The translations under genes and the position numbers were made by a program. Positions 59,561 through 64,000 of a stretch of 64,000 nt of DNA are shown here, one piece after another. Origin of the DNA: Bacteroidales bacterium WCE2004 (GTDB lineage Bacteria; Bacteroidota; Bacteroidia; Bacteroidales; UBA932); the NCBI GenBank assembly GCA_900167895.1, contig FUZR01000005.1:62001-126000 (forward strand), written 5' to 3'. Numbering within the stretch: position 1 is the stretch's first letter; each line of letters begins with the position of its first letter. The notes under the pieces are model-generated. The model did not search any database, was not told where the DNA came from, and worked only from the letters and a program-made list of their open reading frames with translations.

Positions 59561-60484
59561 ATGAGTGCTGTTCGAAAACATAGTGTAGCCGGGTATGATC
59601 ACGTCTACCAGATTACGGTGGACAGGGGAGTGTGCTTTTATACGACTGCCGACTGCATCGTCTGGTTTACTTTATTATGTATGCTGGCCCGGCGATACCA
59701 CATCCGGATCCTTTCCGTATGTATCATGCTTAACCACTTCCATATCCAGCTGAAGGCCCCGTCGGCTGCAGTCCTGTCTGCTTTCATGCGCGATTTGACA
59801 TCGTCGTTTACCAGGATGTACAACAGACAGTACGGCCTAAGCGGCCCTCTGGTCAGTGGACAATTCAAGAATGCCGCCAAGCAGAAAGGTCAGAAAGTCC
59901 GCGAAAACTACATCTACATCTGCAACAATCCTGTCGTCAAGCATGCCGTGCCGCGGGCGGAGCGGTACAGATGGAACTTCCTTGCATATATGCATTCCTC
60001 TCACCCCTTTTCGGAAGAAATCTTGCCCGGGACGGAGTCTGAAACGATGCGGCAGGTGCTGTCGAATGTCCGGACGAGAAAGAACCGCGGCCGCCCGGTC
60101 GATTATCTGTTTTTCGGGGGCTCCTATACGCGTTTGGATGAGCGGGAGAAGAGGCAGGTGATCGATTATATAGTATCGGAATATAATGTCCTGGACTATG
60201 AGACGGCAAAGCGTGAATGGGGTGATTACGAAAAGATCTGCCAAGTTCTGTCGACCGTCTCCGGGTCAGAATATGATATAGCGGAGGAGAAAACGCCCGA
60301 GGATTACCGGCATTATTACCGGATGATTCGCCTGGCTGCAAGGGAAGGCTATGATTTGTCCGCGATGCGCATGACCGGGATCGGGCTGGATGAGCTGAAC
60401 CGGCTCGCCGGCGTATTCCGGGAAGAAGCCGGCGCCACGCGGACGGAGATCGCGAAATTTCTGCATGCGCCTTTTCTCCGATAA
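59561..60484 (+). CDS. REP-associated tyrosine transposase (RAYT, IS200-related)
   Basis: A 307-residue Y1 HUH nuclease. The HUH motif is His59-Phe60-His61 in SVCIMLNHFHIQLK; the catalytic tyrosine is probably in VRENYIYICNNPVV, the usual RAYT helix ending in NNP. A C-terminal region (about 200-307) looks like a helical DNA-binding domain (TGIGLDELNRLAGVF, TRTEIAKFLH). Flanking palindromes at 59373 and 60495 share a CCCTCGG/CCGAGGG core and are the likely substrates. A TACCTTAG box lies 4 bp before the ATG. Lower GC than neighbours, consistent with a mobile or domesticated origin. Confidence 0.92.
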   Translation: MSAVRKHSVAGYDHVYQITVDRGVCFYTTADCIVWFTLLCMLARRYHIRILSVCIMLNHFHIQLKAPSAAVLSAFMRDLTSSFTRMYNRQYGLSGPLVSGQFKNAAKQKGQKVRENYIYICNNPVVKHAVPRAERYRWNFLAYMHSSHPFSEEILPGTESETMRQVLSNVRTRKNRGRPVDYLFFGGSYTRLDEREKRQVIDYIVSEYNVLDYETAKREWGDYEKICQVLSTVSGSEYDIAEEKTPEDYRHYYRMIRLAAREGYDLSAMRMTGIGLDELNRLAGVFREEAGATRTEIAKFLHAPFLR

Positions 60485-60494
60485 TAGCACATAT

Positions 60495-60566
60495 TGATTA
60501 TCAGCCACTTATGAAATAACCCTCGGCACATTGACCGAGGGTTATTTCATAAATACCTGATTATCA
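60495..60566 (+). repeat. REP-like palindrome, right copy (72 bp)
   Basis: TGATTATCA at both ends (60495-60503, 60558-60566). TATGAAATAACCCTCGG (60510-60526) and its exact inverse (60535-60551) form a perfect 17-bp stem with loop CACATTGA. It begins 10 bp after the transposase stop and could also end its transcript. Confidence 0.85.
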
Positions 60567-60589
60567 GCTATAATGTATATCTTCGCCTA

Positions 60590-60718
60590 TTATTGCGGAT
60601 TCCTCTTAAGCTTTACGATCATATTCGGAGCGGCTTTGCCGGTGTCTGGAAAGTGCCTGATGCATTCTGTCACCAGCAGGGTTCCGGGAGCGGCGCGAAG
60701 GCGGACCGTTTCGTCGCG
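60590..60718 (-). pseudogene. Possible coding remnant after the lipoprotein gene
   Basis: Directly after the TAA of the lipoprotein gene, in the same frame, 42 more sense codons run to another TAA. The peptide (APGTLLVTECIRHFPDTGKA, ending IVKLKRNPQ) looks protein-like but I cannot assign it. It has no start of its own. It may be a decayed gene end or a chance open frame next to the transposon. Confidence 0.25.
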
Positions 60719-61333
60719 TTAAATCGTGCCGAAGGGTTGGACTCTCGTGTAGGTATAAGTTATGATGCCGTCGACCAACTGGTCGGTAGCGTGATCGTAT
60801 AAGGTGTTGTGGACCGTGAAAACAAAGTGCCCGAGCTCGTCGAAGGTCGCCTGCCCGTCATGTATGCGCTTCATCTCAATCCGTGACTCGGATTCCGGAA
60901 CGTCAAGCGAATCGAAATGGTCAACGGAAATGCTGCCTTCTCTGTCGATATGAAAAAGCAGGCTGAGAGGAAGCGCCATCCCGGTCATAAAGCCCTTGGG
61001 ATATCTGCCGTCATGCGTGACGGAGACGTTCTGCAGGGGAATATACATTCCGATACTTCCGGAAGAAGAATCGGATACGAGGACTTGCGTCTTATAGACA
61101 CCCTGCGCATTTGTGGACAAAGTCATCAACTCCGGATAGAGATTATTGCCCGCGACTCCGTCATTGTTGACATCCACCGGATCTCCATCCCACTGGATCC
61201 GGACCAGCTCATAAACGCCGGCAATCTTTTCCGATACATCGGGGACACGGATATCGTTTTTCCTGCAAGAAATCAAGATTCCTGTCAAAGCGAGAAGAGA
61301 CAGAAAAACAGTTTTAGTAAAGGTCGTATTCAT
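60719..61333 (-). CDS. Lipocalin-like lipoprotein, unknown function
   Basis: A 204-residue lipoprotein with signal MNTTFTKTVFLSLLALTGIL and lipobox ISC (Cys23). The body starts KIAGVYELVRIQWDGDPVD, the pattern of Bacteroidota lipocalin-like domains (a first strand beginning G-x-W/Y), with alternating beta strands to the end (VFTVHNTLYD, ITYTYTRVQ). No ligand-specific motif. Promoter-like TATCTTTA is 19 bp upstream. It lies 28 bp after the chromate-transporter pair but probably has its own promoter. Confidence 0.8.
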   Translation of the reverse strand: MNTTFTKTVFLSLLALTGILISCRKNDIRVPDVSEKIAGVYELVRIQWDGDPVDVNNDGVAGNNLYPELMTLSTNAQGVYKTQVLVSDSSSGSIGMYIPLQNVSVTHDGRYPKGFMTGMALPLSLLFHIDREGSISVDHFDSLDVPESESRIEMKRIHDGQATFDELGHFVFTVHNTLYDHATDQLVDGIITYTYTRVQPFGTI

Positions 61334-61352
61334 ATGCTGATCAGTTTGTCGG

Positions 61353-61360
61353 TAAAGATA
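61353..61360 (-). promoter_or_regulatory. -7-like box of the lipocalin-like gene
   Basis: Complement of 61353-61360 reads TATCTTTA, 19 bp before the ATG at 61333. The surrounding TAAAGATAATCAAT also occurs at 59304. Confidence 0.4.
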
Positions 61361-61361
61361 A

Positions 61362-61958
61362 TCAATATATCAATAATCCCAGCACGCCGGCGCCGAGGAG
61401 GATGGCGATGGGGCCGGCCTTCTTGCTGATGCCCAGGCCGAAGGCGGCGGCGAAGATGGCCCAGGCCTTCCAGTCGGCGAAATTCTCCGTCAGGAGGCGC
61501 AGCTGCGGCTGCAGGCCCGTCCACTGCGTGCTGAAGATGAGCACCAGCGCCGCGGCGCCGATCAGGCCGGCCACGGCGGGCCGCAGGGCGGTCATCGTGT
61601 CCGCAAAAGTGCGGCTCTGGTGGAAGCGGTTGAAGACCTTGATGATCAGGAAGAAGACGAGGAAGGAGGGCAGGACCACGGCGAAGGTGGCGAGCGAGGA
61701 GCCGAGCACGCCGGCCAGCTGGCCGTAGCCGGCGCCGTACATCACTTCGTAACCCGTGTAGGTGGCGCAGTTGATGCCGATCGGGCCCGGGGTGGACTGG
61801 GAGATGGCCACGATGTCCGTGAACATCTCCTGGCTGATCCAGCCGTGCGCCGTGACGACCTGCCCCTGGATGAGGGACAGCATCGCTCCGCCGCCACCGA
61901 AGTTGAACAGCCCGATGAGGAAGAAGGTGACGAAGAGTTGTACCAACAGTCCGATCAT
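61362..61958 (-). CDS. Chromate transporter family protein, second half
   Basis: A 198-residue six-helix protein of the CHR family. FLIGLFNFGGGGAMLSLIQG is the family signature (FxFGG), followed by ISQSTPGPIGINCATYTGY. Short CHR proteins come in pairs corresponding to the two halves of long ChrA. The ATG at 61958 overlaps the stop of the first half as ATGA. Chromate efflux is the archetype, but anion transport of another kind is possible. Confidence 0.9.
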   Translation of the reverse strand: MIGLLVQLFVTFFLIGLFNFGGGGAMLSLIQGQVVTAHGWISQEMFTDIVAISQSTPGPIGINCATYTGYEVMYGAGYGQLAGVLGSSLATFAVVLPSFLVFFLIIKVFNRFHQSRTFADTMTALRPAVAGLIGAAALVLIFSTQWTGLQPQLRLLTENFADWKAWAIFAAAFGLGISKKAGPIAILLGAGVLGLLIY

Positions 61959-62500
61959 GACTTCTTCTGGTTGAGGAGGGAAACGGAGACGGCCACCGAG
62001 ATCGTCACGAGGATGATCCAGATGGGGGAGACCTTCAGGAAGGCGACGGCGAGCAGGGAAGCGAGGGCGATGGCCCAGGCCCACCAGGTGTGGCAGCCGG
62101 CGCGCGCCATCCGGACGGCGGGCACGAGGATGAGCGCCACGGCGGCCGGGCGGACTGCCTGGAAAATGCGGCGCACGATGTCGTTGTCCTTGAATTCGGT
62201 GAAGAACATCGCGATCAGCAGGATGATCAGCAGGGAGGGGAGGACGGCCCCGACGGAGGCCACGACGCTGCCCTTCAGCCCCTTGATCTTATGGCCCGTG
62301 AAGATGGCCATGTTGACGGCCAGGATGCCCGGCGCGCTCTGCGCCAGGACCATGATGTCCTGGATGTCCTCGTCGGAGATCCAGCCGCGCCGCGTCATCT
62401 CCTGCTCGATGAGCGGGAGCATCGCGTAGCCGCCGCCGATGGTGAAGGCCCCCATCTTGGCGAACACGCAGAACAGTTTCCAGAGCGACGCAGATTCCAT
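61955..62500 (-). CDS. Chromate transporter family protein, first half
   Basis: A 181-residue CHR-domain protein: KLFCVFAKMGAFTIGGGYAM (signature), GWISDEDIQDIMVLAQSAPG and VLPSLLIILLIAMFFTEF. Partner of the gene at 61362 with ATGA coupling. Start at ATG 62500; a TAACTTTA box (complement of 62509-62516) lies 8 bp upstream. Confidence 0.9.
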   Translation of the reverse strand: MESASLWKLFCVFAKMGAFTIGGGYAMLPLIEQEMTRRGWISDEDIQDIMVLAQSAPGILAVNMAIFTGHKIKGLKGSVVASVGAVLPSLLIILLIAMFFTEFKDNDIVRRIFQAVRPAAVALILVPAVRMARAGCHTWWAWAIALASLLAVAFLKVSPIWIILVTISVAVSVSLLNQKKS

Positions 62501-62531
62501 AACGGATATAAAGTTACGTGCTTGACCGCAG

Positions 62532-62571
62532 AAAAACAAAAAAACGCGGGGCGGAATGCCTCGCGTTTTTC
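62532..62571 (-). terminator. Terminator of the anti-sigma/barrel group
   Basis: Stem AAAACGCGGGGC / GCCTCGCGTTTT with one G-U, loop GGAAT; on the minus strand it is followed by a long T-rich run. It lies 19 bp after the barrel gene stop. Confidence 0.85.
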
Positions 62572-62590
62572 AGTACGCGCGGAGCCTGGA

Positions 62591-63193
62591 TCAGAAGGCG
62601 TAGCCGAGGCGGAAGTTCAGGTGGGGGAGAACAGGCAACGGCACCAGGCCGTAAAGCATGCTATGGAAGGCGAGTCCAAAGGTGTATTCGCGGAACCAGT
62701 GCTCTCCTCCCCGGCGGATACCGAAGGTCGGGATCACGGATAAATGAATGTTCAAGGGGGTGTCCCAGTGGTTATCGTACACTTTCGTCTGGAGACTGAA
62801 GAAGCTGGCACTGTTGTTGACCGTCTTCTTCCCGGCCAGCACCCGCTTCTCGAGCGTGAAATAGTACCTGGGCTCCAGGGTAAGGGCTAAATGGGGGTAG
62901 AAATGTGATTCGACATGCATGGTGTTTTCGTCTATATAGCCATCGATCCAAGAGAGGCAGGTAGAGACGCCGAACCGTGACGCAAGGGACCACGCCTTTC
63001 CCAGGCGCGCCTCATAGGTGTACTCCAGGCCGACGATCGTGGCCGAGAGGGAGTGGTTGGCGACGACTCCTTCTCTCTTTTGCATCGTCTTGACTTCCGG
63101 GATGGACGAAAGGTTGAAGTCGAGTTGCTCCTGCGCCATCAGGGACGCACCGGATACGATCATGGCGAACAGCCAAACAAGAGTTTTTTTCAT
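62591..63193 (-). CDS. Outer-membrane beta-barrel protein
   Basis: A 200-residue protein with signal peptide MKKTLVWLFAMIVSGASLMA. Alternating aromatic strands (ATIVGLEYTYEARLG, PHLALTLEPRYYFTLEKR, FREYTFGLAFHS) end with HLNFRLGYAF, an outer-membrane C-terminal strand with terminal Phe. It may be an outer-membrane porin-like or structural protein. Last gene of the minus-strand group from the window end; 4 bp separate it from the gene upstream. Confidence 0.82.
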   Translation of the reverse strand: MKKTLVWLFAMIVSGASLMAQEQLDFNLSSIPEVKTMQKREGVVANHSLSATIVGLEYTYEARLGKAWSLASRFGVSTCLSWIDGYIDENTMHVESHFYPHLALTLEPRYYFTLEKRVLAGKKTVNNSASFFSLQTKVYDNHWDTPLNIHLSVIPTFGIRRGGEHWFREYTFGLAFHSMLYGLVPLPVLPHLNFRLGYAF

Positions 63194-63197
63194 AATG

Positions 63198-63647
63198 CTA
63201 TTGTTTACGTTTGTTGAACATCTTGTCAAGGTCTCCGACGGAAGCGGTCCCGCGGAGATATACCAGCGTCACATCCCATAGCCCTTTGTTCTCTTTTGCC
63301 TGAAAGCAAAGGAAACGGTTCAGGCCCGTGATCGTGGGCGGCAGGCAGATCACGGCGTAGGTGAGGTGGTCGCCCGCGTATTCGATCTGCCTGCTGACGG
63401 CCGCTTCGGCATCCTTCAGCACCAGGTCCTCCACGCCGAGGTAGGTCGCGTATGCAACCTGGAACGCGATGCTCTTGTAGGTGTCCAGATGGTACGGCGC
63501 GAGCTGCGAGCCGCTGATGAAGTTGCGGCGCATGGCGACGGGCGCGATGCCTTTGCCTTCGAACAGCTCTTCGACATATAGTCCCTCCTGGGCGAACAGG
63601 GCAGTGCCCATGAACAGGACGATAAACAGGGTGATCAGTCGTTTCAT
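63198..63647 (-). CDS. Small exported protein next to an anti-sigma gene (DUF6108-like, tentative)
   Basis: A 149-residue protein: signal MKRLITLFIVLFMGTALFAQ, then YVEELFEGKG, LAPYHLDTYKSIAFQ and FLCFQAKENKGLWDVTLVYL. Such small proteins follow ECF anti-sigma genes in Bacteroides; DUF6108 is my best guess from memory. The start overlaps the anti-sigma stop (ATGA). Confidence 0.75.
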   Translation of the reverse strand: MKRLITLFIVLFMGTALFAQEGLYVEELFEGKGIAPVAMRRNFISGSQLAPYHLDTYKSIAFQVAYATYLGVEDLVLKDAEAAVSRQIEYAGDHLTYAVICLPPTITGLNRFLCFQAKENKGLWDVTLVYLRGTASVGDLDKMFNKRKQ

Positions 63648-64000
63648 CGGTCGATAGTCATTAAATCGGTCAATTCGGCCTCCACGTCCGTTCCGGCGGA
63701 GAAAATGGAGGTCAGCGTACTTTCCATGGATGCGAGGTCTCCCGTGTGGTAGTCCTTGCGGAAATTCCCGACCAGGAGGACGACGCAGGCCACCATGGCG
63801 ACGGCCGCGAGGGCCGTGGAGGCATAGGTCCAGGGATGGAGGACCGGGCGCCGGACAGGCCCGGCCTTCTTGTTGAAGGACCGGCCTGCCGCAAAGAAAC
63901 CCGCCACGGCCTTCACCCCGTCGAAGTCCGGGTCTTCCGTCCGGGCCAGGAAGCGCATGAGGCGGTTCTCCTGCCGTTCGGTCAGCGTGGCGTCGAAGTA
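63644..64000 (-). CDS. Anti-sigma-like membrane protein, N terminus outside window
   Basis: The frame is open to base 64000 (YFDATLTERQENRLMRFLAR...), so the visible 118 residues are the C-terminal part. The T-x-x-E-R-Q-E-N-R-L-x-x-F-L pattern resembles the cytosolic helix of Bacteroidota anti-sigma proteins. One membrane helix (YASTALAAVAMVACVVLLVG) follows, then a short periplasmic tail. An ECF sigma gene is expected just upstream, beyond the window. Confidence 0.65.
   Translation of the reverse strand, partial: YFDATLTERQENRLMRFLARTEDPDFDGVKAVAGFFAAGRSFNKKAGPVRRPVLHPWTYASTALAAVAMVACVVLLVGNFRKDYHTGDLASMESTLTSIFSAGTDVEAELTDLMTIDR

Noticed and set aside
60593..60802. 69-codon plus-strand frame starting with TTG
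   Set aside because: No promoter or start signal, overlaps the lipocalin-like gene on the other strand, peptide unlike a protein.

Overview
The window looks like chromosomal DNA from a GC-rich member of the Bacteroidales (phylum Bacteroidota). Three things support this. Promoters follow the Bacteroidota pattern, a -33 TTTG about 19-20 bp before a -7 TAnnTTTG. Several families are typical of the phylum: DUF4294, DUF3098, DUF4270, DUF4954, a GT5-only glycogen synthase and a split chromate transporter. Finally, most genes lack a Shine-Dalgarno sequence. The genus cannot be fixed from this sequence alone; an Alistipes/Rikenellaceae-like gut lineage is a guess from the base composition.

Layout. 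1-2745: end of a thioredoxin-like protein, a membrane protein and two small exported proteins, each of the last two preceded by a near-identical sigma-54 type -24/-12 site. 2755-7472 (minus): manC, yraN, mutS2 and cdaA. 7524-11566: S10-type ribosomal operon rplC-D-W-B-rpsS-rplV-rpsC, without rpsJ. 11600-21358: housekeeping genes (tlpA-like, uvrC, pnuC, acpP, DUF4294, lpxH, uppP, DUF3098, ftsX, GT5 synthase, DUF4270) that separate rpsC from rplP. 21575-32290: the rest of S10-spc-alpha, rplP through rplQ, including secY, map, infA, rpmJ and rpoA. 32302-35209 (minus): aroB and an aroD-aroA fusion. 35279-35363: tRNA-Leu(CAA). 35416-40399 (minus): DUF6624-like lipoprotein, dicarboxylate symporter, esterase and aminopeptidase P. 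40433-42545: dusB-lpxK. 42600-43912 (minus): pyrH-frr. 44010-49908: an isolated fumarate reductase cytochrome b gene, rplM-rpsI, a structured leader, rpsB-tsf, a flippase and a cyclophilin. 50151-54342: DUF4954, SIS-domain protein and lipoate ligase. 54346-59298 (minus): GH20 hexosaminidase and tricorn-like protease. 59373-60566: REP-associated tyrosine transposase between two 72-bp palindromic repeats. 60719-64000 (minus): lipoprotein, chromate-transporter pair, outer-membrane barrel, a small exported protein and an anti-sigma-like protein cut by the window end.

Functionally the window is dominated by translation (28 ribosomal proteins, IF-1, EF-Ts, RRF, SecY, Map, RNA polymerase alpha). Around this core are envelope functions (LpxH, LpxK, UppP, FtsX, flippase, ManC), shikimate synthesis and nucleotide/DNA maintenance (UvrC, MutS2, PyrH, CdaA). 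The only clearly mobile component is the transposase with its repeats.

Most interesting points: a multi-helix leader upstream of rpsB-tsf closed by a perfect 9-bp long-range helix; the split S10-spc operon; the AroD-AroA fusion; the RAYT/REP pair; the twin sigma-54 sites; and at least eight genes whose -7 box lies only 4-7 bp before the start codon, suggesting leaderless mRNAs.
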